The notes: a model not told the origin generated them from the letters alone. A DNA stretch of 64,000 bases from Rothia aerolata (GCF_014635585.1 NZ_BMDC01000003.1:62001-126000), one strand, 5' to 3'; positions 43,046 to 52,725 are shown, numbered from the stretch's first letter. Numbers and translations: made by a program.

Positions 43046-44068
43046 ATGCCTATTGCTACCCCGGAAAAATACGCAGAAATGCTCGAAAATGCAAAGACTA
43101 AGGGCTTTGCATACCCGGCCATCAACGTTACTTCTTCACAGACCCTGAACGCGGCTATCCGTGGTTTTGCAGAGGCTGGCTCTGACGGCATCATCCAGGC
43201 TTCCACCGGTGGCGCTGCCTACTGGTCTGGCCCCAACAAGAAGAACATGGTTGTTGGTGCTCTGGCTATGGCTGCTTACGCTCGCGTTGTTGCTGCTCAG
43301 TACGACGTCAACATTGCTCTGCACACTGACCACTGCCCCAAGGATAAGCTGGACGAATACGTTCTGCCCCTGCTCGATGAGACCGAGAAGGCTGTGGCTC
43401 GCGGTGAAGACCCCATCTTCAACTCCCACATGTGGGACGGTTCTGCTATTGCACTGGACGAGAACCTGGAAATCGCCCAGCAGCTGATTGAGCGCACCTC
43501 CAAGAACCACCAGGTTCTCGAGGTCGAGATCGGTGCCGTTGGTGGCGAGGAAGACGGCGTTGAGGGTGCAATCGATGACTCTCTCTACACCACCGTTGAA
43601 GACGCTATCAAGACCGTTGAGGCTATCGGCCTGGGCGAGAAGGGCACCTACATGGCTGCTCTGACCTTCGGCAACGTTCACGGTGTTTACAAGCCCGGTA
43701 ATGTGCACCTGCGCCCCGAGCTGCTGAAGGAAATTCAGGATGAGGTAGGCAAGAAGTACGGTAAGGAAAAGCCCTTCTACCTGGTCTTCCATGGCGGTTC
43801 CGGCTCCACCGAGCAGGAAATTGCAGATGCAGTTTCCTTCGGTGTTGTGAAGATGAACGTCGATACCGACACCCAGTACGCTTACACCCGCCCCGTTGCC
43901 GGTCACATGCTGTCTAACTACGACGGCGTGCTGAAGATTGACGGCGAGGTTGGCAACAAGAAGACCTATGATCCCCGCGTTTGGGGTGCCGCTGCTGAGG
44001 CTGGCATGGCAGCTCGCGTGGTTGAGGCTGCTAAGCAGCTGGGCTCCGTGGGTACCTCCATCAAGTAA
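43046..44068 (+). CDS. fba: Fructose-bisphosphate aldolase, class II
   Basis: Zinc-dependent aldolase that cleaves fructose-1,6-bisphosphate in glycolysis. The 340-residue protein has the actinobacterial class II length. Zinc and active-site residues are in ALHTDHCPKDKLDE near residues 90-105, with LEVEIGAVGGEEDGVEG near 163-179, FGNVHGVYKPGNVHL near 209-223, HGGSGSTEQEI near 250, and KMNVDTDTQYAYTR near 273. ATG 43046 is chosen over GTG 43016 because AAGGAG precedes it. A strong terminator follows, then DUF3151. Confidence 0.96.
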   Translation: MPIATPEKYAEMLENAKTKGFAYPAINVTSSQTLNAAIRGFAEAGSDGIIQASTGGAAYWSGPNKKNMVVGALAMAAYARVVAAQYDVNIALHTDHCPKDKLDEYVLPLLDETEKAVARGEDPIFNSHMWDGSAIALDENLEIAQQLIERTSKNHQVLEVEIGAVGGEEDGVEGAIDDSLYTTVEDAIKTVEAIGLGEKGTYMAALTFGNVHGVYKPGNVHLRPELLKEIQDEVGKKYGKEKPFYLVFHGGSGSTEQEIADAVSFGVVKMNVDTDTQYAYTRPVAGHMLSNYDGVLKIDGEVGNKKTYDPRVWGAAAEAGMAARVVEAAKQLGSVGTSIK

Positions 44069-44086
44069 AGCCTGCTAGTTTAGCTC

Positions 44087-44124
44087 AAAAATCCCGGCCC
44101 ACCCTGTGGTGGGCCGGGATTTTT
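44087..44124 (+). terminator. Rho-independent terminator of fba
   Basis: Stem AAAAATCCCGGCCCACC, loop CTGT, perfect complementary arm ending in TTTTTT. Confidence 0.93.
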
Positions 44125-44155
44125 TGTGTGCTTGGGTCGTGGGGTGGTCTCCGAC

Positions 44156-44227
44156 CGGTTTTGTACAGGTTTGTCTCCTGTGTACAAGGTTATCTCTGTA
44201 CGCCCGAGACAAGCCTGTACAAAACCG
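44156..44227. repeat. Hairpin F, 22-bp stem
   Basis: CGGTTTTGTACAGGTTTGTC and its extension (44156-44177) pair with 44206-44227, all 22 positions with one GU wobble. The loop repeats TGTACA-like words. It sits between the fba terminator and the DUF3151 gene. No second copy was seen. Confidence 0.85.
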
Positions 44228-44333
44228 CAGGGCGGGCGAACAGAGCAGCAATAATCCCAGGTCACCTGGTCAAAAGAAACCCGCTTGGTAGTATGGAAAA
44301 CGTAGTTTACCTAACAGATTAAGGAGAAATACC

Positions 44334-44753
44334 GTGTCACTTGCCGGTAAAAACCTGCTTGAGGGCCCCGAGCCCACCTACCTGCCCAAAGAAGCCGAGC
44401 TTGAAATTCGCATTGCCGCTGGAGATGAGGCCGAAGACTTGGTCAAGGCTTTCCCCAAGTCATCGCTGGCCTGGGCTCTGCTTGCTGAGGATGCTCTCAA
44501 GGACGGCCGCACCGTTGAGGGCTATGCCTATGCCCGCGTGGGTTACCACCGGGGCCTGGACTCCCTGCGTGCTAACGGTTGGAAGGGTCACGGCCCCATT
44601 CCCTTCTCGCACGAGCCCAACCGAGGTTTCCTGAAGGCCCTCTACCTGCTGGGTGGCGCGGCAGCTGCCATTGGCGAAGAGGATGAGGCGCAGCGAATCG
44701 AGAATTTCCTCAACGATAGCGACCCCGAGGCAAAGAGCCAGCTCTCCCGCTAG
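44334..44753 (+). CDS. DUF3151 family protein
   Basis: A 139-residue actinobacteria-specific cytoplasmic protein: LLEGPEPTYLPKEAELE at the start, FPKSSLAWALLAEDALKDGR near residues 40-59, and YAYARVGYHRGLDSLRANGW near 64-83. KGHGPIPFSHEPNRGFLKAL follows. All are strongly typical of DUF3151. Function is unknown. The gene stays next to class II aldolase in many actinobacteria, which hints at a link to central carbon metabolism. GTG start with AAGGAG nine bases upstream. Confidence 0.92.
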   Translation: MSLAGKNLLEGPEPTYLPKEAELEIRIAAGDEAEDLVKAFPKSSLAWALLAEDALKDGRTVEGYAYARVGYHRGLDSLRANGWKGHGPIPFSHEPNRGFLKALYLLGGAAAAIGEEDEAQRIENFLNDSDPEAKSQLSR

Positions 44754-44769
44754 GGGTCTTGCAGGGAGC

Positions 44770-44889
44770 GGGGCGGTCTTCAGTCAACTGGCATCGGGAT
44801 GAAGCGATACAGGTGCGAGCTTGCGAGCACTCAGGAGTGAGCGGAATCGCGAAGTGTGCGTTAAAGGGAGGTTGGCTGAAGATCGCCCC
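44770..44889. repeat. Conserved-loop hairpin, copy A4, loop interrupted
   Basis: Arms 44770-44788 and 44871-44889 pair over 19 bp with two GU wobbles. The loop begins TGGCATCGGG and ends GCGTTAAAGGGAG as in the family, but about 58 extra bases replace its middle. The extra sequence contains GCGAGCTTGCGAGC and GAGTGAGCGGAATCGC, similar to 14456-14518. It lies between convergent stops. Confidence 0.85.
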
Positions 44890-44911
44890 GTGTACTGCAA
44901 ACTTACGGAGG

Positions 44912-45994
44912 CTATGACAGCTCGGGGAATGCCTCAGCCACCGCCGGGAAGGTGATCTTACCGGCGTCAGTATTCAGGCCCAGTTGCAGGTCGGGATTAG
45001 CCGCCAGGGCGTCGTCCACACCGGCGGCGAGCTTGAGCACGTAGGGCAGGGTGGCGTCGGTCAGCGCAACCGTGGAGGTGCGCGGCACCGCGCCGGGCAT
45101 GTTGGCCACGCAGTAGTGGCGGATTCCGTCTACCTCGAAGATGGGGTCTGCGTAGGTGGTGGGGTGGGAGGTCTCAAAGCAGCCGCCCTGGTCAATCGCC
45201 ACGTCAATGAGCAGAGCGCCCGGCTTGAGGGTCTTGAGGTGCTCGCGGCGGATTAGGTGGGGAGTCTTGGCGCCGGGTACCAGAACCGAGCCGATAATGA
45301 CGTCGGCGTCCGCGATTTCGCGCTTGATGTTGGACGGCGTGGAGTTGAGGACTCGCGCGGAGGAACCGAAGAGCTCGGTCAGCTGGCGAACGCGGGAGCC
45401 GAAGCCTTCAAGAATGGTAACTTCGGCACCGAGGCCCACGCTCATCTGAGCGGCGTGGGTGCCCACGTTGCCGCCGCCGAGAACCACCACGCGGGCGGCC
45501 TGCACGCCGGGAACACCGCCGAGCAGAATGCCAGGGCCACCCTGGGTGCCCAATAGGTACTGGGCGGCAGCTGAGCCCGCCAGGCGACCCGCAACCTCAC
45601 TCATGGGCAGAAGCAGGGGCAGGGCACGGCCGTTGCGCACGGTTTCGTAGGCGATCGCCCGGGTCTTTGCCTTGAGCAGGGCCTCGGTCAGAGGCTTATC
45701 GGCTGCCAGGTGCAGGTAGGTGAAAAGGGTGAGGTCTTCGCGTAGGAATTTGTACTCTTCTTCGATGGGTTCCTTCACCTTGACCAGCAGCTCAGCCTGG
45801 TTCCAGGCTTCTTCCTGGGCGACAAGGCGGGCGCCTTCTTTCTCATATTCCTCGTTGCTGAAGCCGGCGCCATTGCCAGCATCCTTCTCAACGAGAACCT
45901 CGTGACCCGCCTCGGTCAGAGCATGAACGCCGTCCGGGGTAAGGCCAACGCGCTGCTCCTGCGGTTTGATTTCACGGGGTACGGAAATACGCAT
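44912..45994 (-). CDS. ald: Alanine dehydrogenase
   Basis: Interconverts L-alanine and pyruvate plus ammonia with NAD. The 360-residue protein has normal length. It begins [20 protein letters not shown] with the substrate Arg, then [28 protein letters not shown] (catalytic Lys), [11 protein letters not shown] (catalytic His region), and the NAD-binding [20 protein letters not shown] near residue 172. [19 protein letters not shown] near 290 is also diagnostic. It is convergent with DUF3151 across hairpin A4. Confidence 0.95.
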   Translation of the reverse strand: MRISVPREIKPQEQRVGLTPDGVHALTEAGHEVLVEKDAGNGAGFSNEEYEKEGARLVAQEEAWNQAELLVKVKEPIEEEYKFLREDLTLFTYLHLAADKPLTEALLKAKTRAIAYETVRNGRALPLLLPMSEVAGRLAGSAAAQYLLGTQGGPGILLGGVPGVQAARVVVLGGGNVGTHAAQMSVGLGAEVTILEGFGSRVRQLTELFGSSARVLNSTPSNIKREIADADVIIGSVLVPGAKTPHLIRREHLKTLKPGALLIDVAIDQGGCFETSHPTTYADPIFEVDGIRHYCVANMPGAVPRTSTVALTDATLPYVLKLAAGVDDALAANPDLQLGLNTDAGKITFPAVAEAFPELS

Positions 45995-46135
45995 GATGTT
46001 CCTCCATCACGTCATAGGGATAGGGTGCTTCTATTCTCTCGCGAGAAAGTTGCCTATACAACCTCATTTTCCGGGCTTGTATCATTTAATATGACGCCGA
46101 TTACGTTTGGGTGGTGGAGGAAGGAAGAAAGTCCC

Positions 46136-46642
46136 ATGTCAGAGCATACATTCGTAGATAAAGATGAAAACCTGCGCCCCTACTGGCCCGAGACCGTCAA
46201 GGTGATGCGCACGGGAGCGCCCTGGCTGGATTCCGTGGTGATGGCCCTGTGCTATGTGGTTTTCTTTGTCTTATTCTTTTATTTTCAAAACCTACCTGCC
46301 GTTGCGATGCTGCTGGTGATGTGGGTTTGGCAGTATTTTCGTGGCCAGGGTTTTCTGGGCTCATCAAATGCGGATGTAATGGCTAGAGACCGCAAGAACA
46401 CCATAAAAAGTGGCATTCTTGTTGCTCTGCTGATGCTCGGGGTCCTATGGGTAGCCATTCAGGAAATTGAGGTTCTCTACATTCCTGCCATCGTGCTGGT
46501 CTTTTGCACGATGCTGCTGGGGTACAGAAAATGGTTTGATTGGAAATACGACGAACCCGCAGCGAACCATCCCGAGGCAGCCAGAGGAAAGGCTCGGCAG
46601 GCCTACTTCAATGATGTGGCGAATCGGGGCTCTGTGTCCTAG
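46136..46642 (+). CDS. Four-span membrane protein of unknown function
   Basis: A 168-residue protein with hydrophilic ends and about four membrane helices: 28-49 (WLDSVVMALCYVVFFVLFFY), 51-67, 91-107 and 112-130 (VLYIPAIVLVFCTMLLGY). No family is recognised. The start ATG 46136 follows GGAGGAAGGAAG. An in-frame ATG at 46091 lies five bases after TATCAT and would add 15 residues, so a leaderless longer form is possible. It is divergent from ald and convergent with the aldehyde dehydrogenase gene across hairpin A5. Confidence 0.7.
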   Translation: MSEHTFVDKDENLRPYWPETVKVMRTGAPWLDSVVMALCYVVFFVLFFYFQNLPAVAMLLVMWVWQYFRGQGFLGSSNADVMARDRKNTIKSGILVALLMLGVLWVAIQEIEVLYIPAIVLVFCTMLLGYRKWFDWKYDEPAANHPEAARGKARQAYFNDVANRGSVS

Positions 46643-46670
46643 GGGGTGAGGCTGATAAAAAAGGTCACAA

Positions 46671-46749
46671 AGCCAGCCCCGAGAGTGCGGGGCAACTGGC
46701 ATCGGGGCTGGCGTTTAAGGGAGGTTGACCAGCACTCTCGGGGCTGGCT
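46671..46749. repeat. Conserved-loop hairpin, copy A5
   Basis: Arms 46671-46696 and 46724-46749 pair over 26 positions with two mismatches (AGCCAGCCCCGAGAGTGC...). The 27-base loop at 46697-46723 is identical to A2 and A3. It lies between convergent stops, 14 bases from the aldehyde dehydrogenase stop. Confidence 0.9.
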
Positions 46750-46763
46750 GCCACACCTTACCT

Positions 46764-48149
46764 TTAGAATTCCTGCTTGTGCACGCGCACCAGGTGCTCA
46801 TTGGTGAAGCCGCGCAGGGCCCACTGGGCATTCTCGCGACCGTAACCTGACTTGTTGATACCGCCAAAGGGGAAAGCCGGGTCAGATTCCATGTGCGAGT
46901 TAATCATGGTCATGCCGGCCTCCACCCGGGCGGCAAACTTCTGAGCCTTCTCAAGATCCTCTGACCATACTGACGACATCAGGCCGTATTCGGTCTTGTT
47001 GGCAAGTTCCAGGGCCTCTTCTTCGTCTTTCGCCTTGAAGACCATCACAACCGGGCCAAAGAGCTCCTGGGCTGCGCTCTTTGAATCGATGTCAAGGTCG
47101 GTGATGAGTGCCGGTGACATGAACCAGCCCGGACGGTTGAGCTTACGTCCGCCGAAGTGCAGGGTGGCGCCGTCCTCGTCCACCGCCTGCTGCACCCGCT
47201 CAACAGCCTCATCGCGGGCTGACTCGGAGGAAAGCGGGCCCATGTCGGTGGTGGGGTCGTCGTAGTCACCCACGGTCACATTTTCCAGGGCTTCGCGGGC
47301 GGCGGTAACAAAGTCGTCGTAGTATTCCTCGAGCACAATCATGCGCTTGGGGGAGGTGCAGACCTGGCCCGCGTTGGAGATGCGGTAGGTGACAGCCTGC
47401 TGCGCCAGCGCCTTAACGTCGGAGGTATCGAGTACCACGAAGGGGTCGTTGCCGCCGAGCTCCAGTACTGAGCGCTTCAGGTGCTTGGCCGCGTGGCCGG
47501 CAACGGAGGCACCGGCCGCCTCAGAGCCGGTCAGAGAAATACCCTTGACGCGGAAGTCTTCAATAACCTTCTCGGCGTCCTCAGAATTGAGGTAGAGGTT
47601 GGTATAGACGCCGGCGGGCAGGCCTGCTTCTTCGAGCATGGTCTGAAAGCGCTGCGAAGAAACCGGGCAGATTGAAGCCTGCTTCATCAGGATAGCGTTG
47701 CCCACCATGAGGTTGGGCAGCACAAAGCGGGCAATCTGGTTGTAGGGGAAGTTCCAGGGCATCACGCCAAAGAGCACGCCCAGCGGGTCGTGCCGCACGT
47801 AGGTTTCTTCTGCTCCGGACGCCGGCAGGCGTGTGGGTGCCAGAAATTCGGCTGAGTTCTCAGCGAACCAGCGGGCAGTTTTGGCAACTTTGGTTGCTTC
47901 GGCCTTTCCCTGGGCGAGAGGTTTACCCATTTCGCGGCCAATAATATCTGCTAATTCATCGGCATTTTGGTCAACAATATCGGCGAATTTATTAAGGATT
48001 TCCGCGCGCTCGGCAAGAGAGGTTTCTTTCCACTCTGTATATGCCTCATGCGCGGTTTCAATAATGTGGGGGATTTCTTCGGTTTTGATGGAGTCAAAAG
48101 TTTCTTCGACTTTACCGGTATTGGCATTGGTTAGTGCGTAAGTACTCAT
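46764..48149 (-). CDS. gabD: NAD(P)-dependent aldehyde dehydrogenase, succinate-semialdehyde type
   Basis: A 461-residue aldehyde dehydrogenase. Visible: GVMPWNFPYNQIARFVLPNL near residues 128-147, GISLTGSEAAGASVAGHAAK near 203-222, general base Glu230 in LELGGNDPF, and catalytic Cys264 in GQVCTSPKRM. The pattern is that of the short succinate-semialdehyde dehydrogenases (YneI/Sad type), which oxidise succinic semialdehyde to succinate. No GABA transaminase gene is adjacent, so the true substrate may be another aldehyde. Confidence 0.82.
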   Translation of the reverse strand: MSTYALTNANTGKVEETFDSIKTEEIPHIIETAHEAYTEWKETSLAERAEILNKFADIVDQNADELADIIGREMGKPLAQGKAEATKVAKTARWFAENSAEFLAPTRLPASGAEETYVRHDPLGVLFGVMPWNFPYNQIARFVLPNLMVGNAILMKQASICPVSSQRFQTMLEEAGLPAGVYTNLYLNSEDAEKVIEDFRVKGISLTGSEAAGASVAGHAAKHLKRSVLELGGNDPFVVLDTSDVKALAQQAVTYRISNAGQVCTSPKRMIVLEEYYDDFVTAAREALENVTVGDYDDPTTDMGPLSSESARDEAVERVQQAVDEDGATLHFGGRKLNRPGWFMSPALITDLDIDSKSAAQELFGPVVMVFKAKDEEEALELANKTEYGLMSSVWSEDLEKAQKFAARVEAGMTMINSHMESDPAFPFGGINKSGYGRENAQWALRGFTNEHLVRVHKQEF

Positions 48150-48194
48150 ACTTCAAGCAAAGCACTCATGCGGGGGAGTGTCTAGGGGTGTTGC

Positions 48195-48286
48195 CCGGCC
48201 TTTTGCCCTGCCCGCCCGTTCGTTGGGGAGTCGGCTTCTGAACAAAAGGCCGGTAGAAACACGGCTTCTTGCTAAGAAGCCGGCTC
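48195..48286. repeat. Overlapping inverted repeats upstream of cas9
   Basis: Three stems share this stretch. CCGGCCTTTTG (48195-48205) pairs with 48243-48253. GAGTCGGCTTCT (48228-48239) pairs with 48275-48286, one mismatch. CGGCTTCTT (48262-48270) pairs with 48274-48282 around GCT. The last two are mutually exclusive. The stretch separates the aldehyde dehydrogenase start from the CRISPR island. Confidence 0.7.
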
Positions 48287-48439
48287 CTTAGAGGGGGGGG
48301 CGGAGTTGCTGTAACTGTATGATATTTCCTCTGGACGGAGATTTTTAGGAAACGAAAAAATATATACCTGTGGGTTACTCTGTCGACAGGGAATCACGGA
48401 TATTATGTGATTTGAACAATATTTAGATGGGGAGATGGT

Positions 48440-51400
48440 ATGAAATACAGAATCGGAATTGACGTTGGAGACCGTTCCGTGGGCCTTGCGGCTATCGAGT
48501 TCGACGATGTGGGCTTTCCTATTCAAAAGTTAGCTTTGGTGACTTATCGTCACGACGGTGGGCTTGATCCTACAACCGGAAAAAACCCTCAAAGTCGGAA
48601 AGCTACTGCTGGTGTAGCTCGTCGTACTCGACGTATGCGGAAGCAACGGAGAAAGCGCCTAAATAAGTTAGATTCTGTGTTGAAGCACCTTGGATATCCA
48701 GTACCTGACCAAGAAGAACCCCAGACCTATGAAGCCTGGCATTCGCGTGCTTTACTCACGGGAAAGAAGCTTGAAAACGAAGCAGAGTTGCAAGAGCACC
48801 TAGTGCGTGCCATTCGGCATATCGCTAGGCATCGCGGATGGCGGAACCCCTGGTGGAGATTCCACCAGTTACAGAACGCGCCGGTACCTTCACCGAGCAT
48901 GCTAAAAATGATTGAGGCTGCTGATGAGCGCTGGCCAGGTAGGGTGCCTCACGACGCTACAGTTGGTGAGCTAGGTGCTCTAGTTGCTGAGCCAAGCACT
49001 TTGCTACGCCCTAGAACTTACGATGCGAAGAAACACCCTAATACTCTCAACAATAAGGGCGAATCTGCGGTTCTCAGCGAAAAAGTTCGGCAGGAAGACC
49101 TCTATGCAGAGGTGAAAAAGATTTGGGCTAGGCAGCACCTGCCCGAGGACCACTTTTTACCGATTGTTGAAGCCTTGTTTAATCAAGTAAGGCCTTATGT
49201 CCCTCAGGAAAATGTTGGAAAGGATCCTTTACCAGGGCAAACAAAGAAGAATCGTGCCGTTAAATCTTCACTTGAGTTTACTGAGTTCCGAATTGTTCAA
49301 GCGGTTGCAAATCTGACTGTGATTGATAGGGGAGGTAAACGCCTTCTTAAGGATGATGAATTTGATAAGGCAGTACACTACCTTGTTAATTTTTCTGAAG
49401 AAGCTGCTCCTACTTGGGGAGATGTAGCTGAAGAAATCGGTGTACCTGCAAATCGTCTTATTACTCCTGAAATTGATGGCGTAAAACTTAATTCTGCCCC
49501 GTTTGATAGATCTTCTCAGAAGATCTTGAATAGTAAACTCAGGAAAAATTCTGAAGTGCTTAAGTGGTGGGATACAGCTGATTGGGAACAGAGATCTGAG
49601 CTGATTCGCTTTCTGAGCGATGCGACTGACGAGACAATTATTTCTGCAGAGCAGTCGGGCTTGAGCGATATTTATGAGGCATGGCCGGAGAACGAGCGAG
49701 AGATTCTTGAAGGACTTGACTTTGAGCCTGGTCGTGCGGCGTACAGCACAGACTCCTTGATAAAGCTAACCGCTTATATGCGTGAACATCATGTTGGATT
49801 ACATGAGGCTCGCAAGGAGGTATTCAATGTACCTGATACGTGGCAACCTCCTCGTGAAAGTTTAGACTCCAATACAGGGCAACCAACAGTTGATCGTGTT
49901 CTATCAATTGTGCGTAAGTTTGTTCTAGCGTGCGAGCGTAAATGGGGAGCGCCTGAGAAAATCATCGTAGAGCACGTACGCACAGGTCTTATGGGGCCTG
50001 CAGCTCGCTATGAGATTTTGCGTGAGATTGCAAAGAATAGAAATAACAATGACCGAGTCCGCCAAGAGCTCATCGATGGTGGCTTTTCTGCACCGACACG
50101 GGCAGATATACGTCGATACCGCATCGTCCAGAACCAAGACTGTAGATGCCTATACTGCGGAACGACGGTAACTGTCGAAACTGCTGAACTTGACCATATC
50201 GTTCCTCGTGCAGGCGGAGGTTCCAGTCGGGTAGATAATCTGGTTGCAGTATGCAGAACTTGTAATTCTGAGAAGGGAAAAATTCCCTTTGCCCAGTGGG
50301 CCAATTCTAGTAAGCGATCTGGAGTTTCAGTTGAGGAAGCCGTTGAGCGACTGTGGTCTTTTGACAAGGTCGGAGTCTTTAAAGGTGTATCTGGAAAACG
50401 TCTCAAACAACAGATTGCTCGTCGCCTGAGACAAACTGAAGAGGATGAGCCAATCGATGAGAGATCATTAGCATCAACTTCTTATGCTGCGGTGGAGCTT
50501 AGACAGCGTTTAGAAACCTATTTCAATAAGGGTAAAGCCTACGGCGAAGAATCCTGGTTTTCGGTCGATGTCTACAGTGGTTCCATGACTCGTGGTTCTC
50601 GCCGTGCAGGTGGTATTGACGAACGTCTGCTTTTGCGCGGTCAGAGGGATAAAAATCGCTTTGACGTTCGCCACCACGCCATTGATGCGGCTGTTCTAAC
50701 TTTGCTGAATCGTTCTGTGGCAAGAACTCTTGAACAACGAAAGCTAATGCAGGAAGAAGCTCGCTTAGGTTCACGAGATACTGGTTGGAAAGACTTCCAG
50801 GGGTTGGGAATAACTGCTGTACAGAAATTCAAAGAGTGGAGGAAGACTTGTTTGGTTCTTAGCGATATTTTAGCGGAAGCAATCGAAGCAGATCAGATCC
50901 CAGTGATCACTCCTCTGAGATTAACACCTAAGAACGGTTCAGTACATAAAGACACAATTAGTGCGATGGGTCGGAAGTTCTTGGGCGAAGCTTGGTCCAA
51001 AGACGAGATTCAACGTGTGCAGGACCCTGAGCTTTACCTCTTACTCTTAGATGAGCTAGGTAAAGCAAGGGGCCTTGAGGCTGATGAGGAGCGTTCCTGC
51101 ACGTTGCCTACTGGTAGTCAACTGTCTGCTGATTCTGAAGTGTTGGTGTTTCCTGAAAAAGCAGCTTCTATTCTGGTAGGTACGGGTGCAGCGAAGATTG
51201 GTGACTCTCTTCATCATGCTCGTTTATATGCTTGGAAGGACAAGAAAGGGAAGTTGAATATCGGGATGCTTCGTGTATTCGGAGCGGAGCTACCTTGGTT
51301 AATGCGTATCTCGGGTAACAAGGATGCTTTGACTGCGCCGATTCATAGAGGGGCACAATCTTATAGGGATATGCAGGACAAAACCCGGAAAGCCATTGAA

Positions 51401-51817
51401 GCTGGACTAGCTCAGGAGATTGGTTGGATCACCCAGGGGGATGAGATTGAGATAAGTCCTGAAGAATTTTCAAAATTAGGTGGCGAACTAGGAGAGTTCC
51501 TGAAGATACTTCCAGAAACCCGGTGGAGAATTGATGGGTTTTATGATGCCGGGCGATTGAGAGTACGCCCCATCTTGTTGTCACAGGAAGATCTGCCCAA
51601 TACTGTGTACGCACAAGAACTCTCAAAAGAACAATTTTCCTTACTGGAGCTTGCGCTTACGCGAGGTCTTCTGCCAAGTCTTTCTAACGTCTTTGAACAG
51701 AATTCTACGAAGGTTATTCGCCGTAATAGTTTAGGGATTCCTCGTTGGAAATCAAATGGATTTCTGCCCGTATCACTTGATATTGCTCGTGTAGCAAATG
51801 AAAAATTAGGAGAGTAG
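48440..51817 (+). CDS. cas9: Cas9 endonuclease, type II-C
   Basis: RNA-guided DNA nuclease, 1125 residues, in the compact II-C range. RuvC-I is YRIGIDVGDRSVGLAAIEF with Asp8. An Arg-rich bridge helix follows (ARRTRRMRKQRRKRLNKL, about 60-77). RuvC-II is APEKIIVEHVRTGL with Glu511. The HNH domain has CLYCGTT and CRTCN zinc ligands and AELDHIVPRAGGG with His586. RuvC-III is RFDVRHHAIDAAVLTLL with His745/746 and Asp749. All catalytic residues are present, so it should cut both strands. The C-terminal PAM-interacting region starts about residue 900. The gene is more AT-rich than the rest of the window. cas1 begins two bases after the stop. Confidence 0.97.
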   Translation: MKYRIGIDVGDRSVGLAAIEFDDVGFPIQKLALVTYRHDGGLDPTTGKNPQSRKATAGVARRTRRMRKQRRKRLNKLDSVLKHLGYPVPDQEEPQTYEAWHSRALLTGKKLENEAELQEHLVRAIRHIARHRGWRNPWWRFHQLQNAPVPSPSMLKMIEAADERWPGRVPHDATVGELGALVAEPSTLLRPRTYDAKKHPNTLNNKGESAVLSEKVRQEDLYAEVKKIWARQHLPEDHFLPIVEALFNQVRPYVPQENVGKDPLPGQTKKNRAVKSSLEFTEFRIVQAVANLTVIDRGGKRLLKDDEFDKAVHYLVNFSEEAAPTWGDVAEEIGVPANRLITPEIDGVKLNSAPFDRSSQKILNSKLRKNSEVLKWWDTADWEQRSELIRFLSDATDETIISAEQSGLSDIYEAWPENEREILEGLDFEPGRAAYSTDSLIKLTAYMREHHVGLHEARKEVFNVPDTWQPPRESLDSNTGQPTVDRVLSIVRKFVLACERKWGAPEKIIVEHVRTGLMGPAARYEILREIAKNRNNNDRVRQELIDGGFSAPTRADIRRYRIVQNQDCRCLYCGTTVTVETAELDHIVPRAGGGSSRVDNLVAVCRTCNSEKGKIPFAQWANSSKRSGVSVEEAVERLWSFDKVGVFKGVSGKRLKQQIARRLRQTEEDEPIDERSLASTSYAAVELRQRLETYFNKGKAYGEESWFSVDVYSGSMTRGSRRAGGIDERLLLRGQRDKNRFDVRHHAIDAAVLTLLNRSVARTLEQRKLMQEEARLGSRDTGWKDFQGLGITAVQKFKEWRKTCLVLSDILAEAIEADQIPVITPLRLTPKNGSVHKDTISAMGRKFLGEAWSKDEIQRVQDPELYLLLLDELGKARGLEADEERSCTLPTGSQLSADSEVLVFPEKAASILVGTGAAKIGDSLHHARLYAWKDKKGKLNIGMLRVFGAELPWLMRISGNKDALTAPIHRGAQSYRDMQDKTRKAIEAGLAQEIGWITQGDEIEISPEEFSKLGGELGEFLKILPETRWRIDGFYDAGRLRVRPILLSQEDLPNTVYAQELSKEQFSLLELALTRGLLPSLSNVFEQNSTKVIRRNSLGIPRWKSNGFLPVSLDIARVANEKLGE

Positions 51818-51819
51818 GC

Positions 51820-52725
51820 GTGGACAGCAAGTGGCAGGTTCTAGATTTCACGGGATACTCGGGTTATCTCTCCTATGAGAGAGGCCGACTCGTAGTAGGG
51901 GATAGGAGCGTGCCACTTGCTGAGGTGGATTTCATATTGGTAGGGCAAAGTTGTTCCTGGGGGTATGGCCTTATCGCTGGGCTGGAGAGGTTTGGCGTTG
52001 CAATGGCGGTTTGCGATTGGCGGAATATTCCTATTTCAGTGCTATACCACTGGTCTGAAAATACTCGAGTCTTTGCAAGGCATAATGCTCAGGCTACGCT
52101 GAGCGTCCCCCGGGCAAAAAATGCATGGATGAGAATCGTTAAAGCTAAAGTGCGAGGGCAAGCTAATGTATTGAAAATTAAAGGTCAGGTGTCAGTTTCC
52201 CAAGAATTAGTTTCTTTGAGCAAGGCAGTACGTTCAGGAGATCCGAGTAATATTGAAGCGCTTGCTGCCCGAACATATTGGCATAATTTTCTACAACCAG
52301 GTGGAAGTTTTAGTCGCCAACAGTCCTCCTCTGATTTCGTAAACGCAATGCTGAATTATGGATATACGATTCTAAGAGGGAGGGTTATTACTCGTCTTGT
52401 AACTACTGGCTTGAGCCCAACTTTATCTCTATTTCATAGGAATAGAAGCAATATGTTTGCTCTTGCAGATGATCTTATTGAACCTTTCAGGCCTGCGGTT
52501 GACTCTGTCGTTCTTGACCTAGTAAATGACGGCTCTGTAGAGCTCGGTAAAACAGAGAAAAAACGCTTATCAGGCGTTTTGGCTGAACAGCATGATGAAT
52601 CATCGTTTACAGTGCGCTCACTAATTGAAGATTTTTGCCAAGAGTTTGCCTTATATGTTGAAGGCACTCGTGAAAACTTGAATGTTCCTATATGGAACGG
52701 GCGAGAAATTACAAAAGATGGCTAA
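51820..52725 (+). CDS. cas1: Cas1 integrase, type II
   Basis: With Cas2 it inserts new spacers. The 301-residue protein has type II Cas1 length. The metal-binding residues are Glu146 (SNIEALAARTYWHNF), His206 (LFHRNRSNMF) and Asp217/218 (ALADDLIEPFRPAVD). The start is GTG, two bases after the cas9 stop. Its end overlaps the chosen cas2 start by eight bases. No csn2 or cas4 follows, which places the system in II-C. Confidence 0.96.
   Translation: MDSKWQVLDFTGYSGYLSYERGRLVVGDRSVPLAEVDFILVGQSCSWGYGLIAGLERFGVAMAVCDWRNIPISVLYHWSENTRVFARHNAQATLSVPRAKNAWMRIVKAKVRGQANVLKIKGQVSVSQELVSLSKAVRSGDPSNIEALAARTYWHNFLQPGGSFSRQQSSSDFVNAMLNYGYTILRGRVITRLVTTGLSPTLSLFHRNRSNMFALADDLIEPFRPAVDSVVLDLVNDGSVELGKTEKKRLSGVLAEQHDESSFTVRSLIEDFCQEFALYVEGTRENLNVPIWNGREITKDG

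Noticed and set aside
48272-48526. 84-codon minus-strand frame over the cas9 start
   Set aside because: It overlaps the cas9 promoter and first codons and has no recognisable product.
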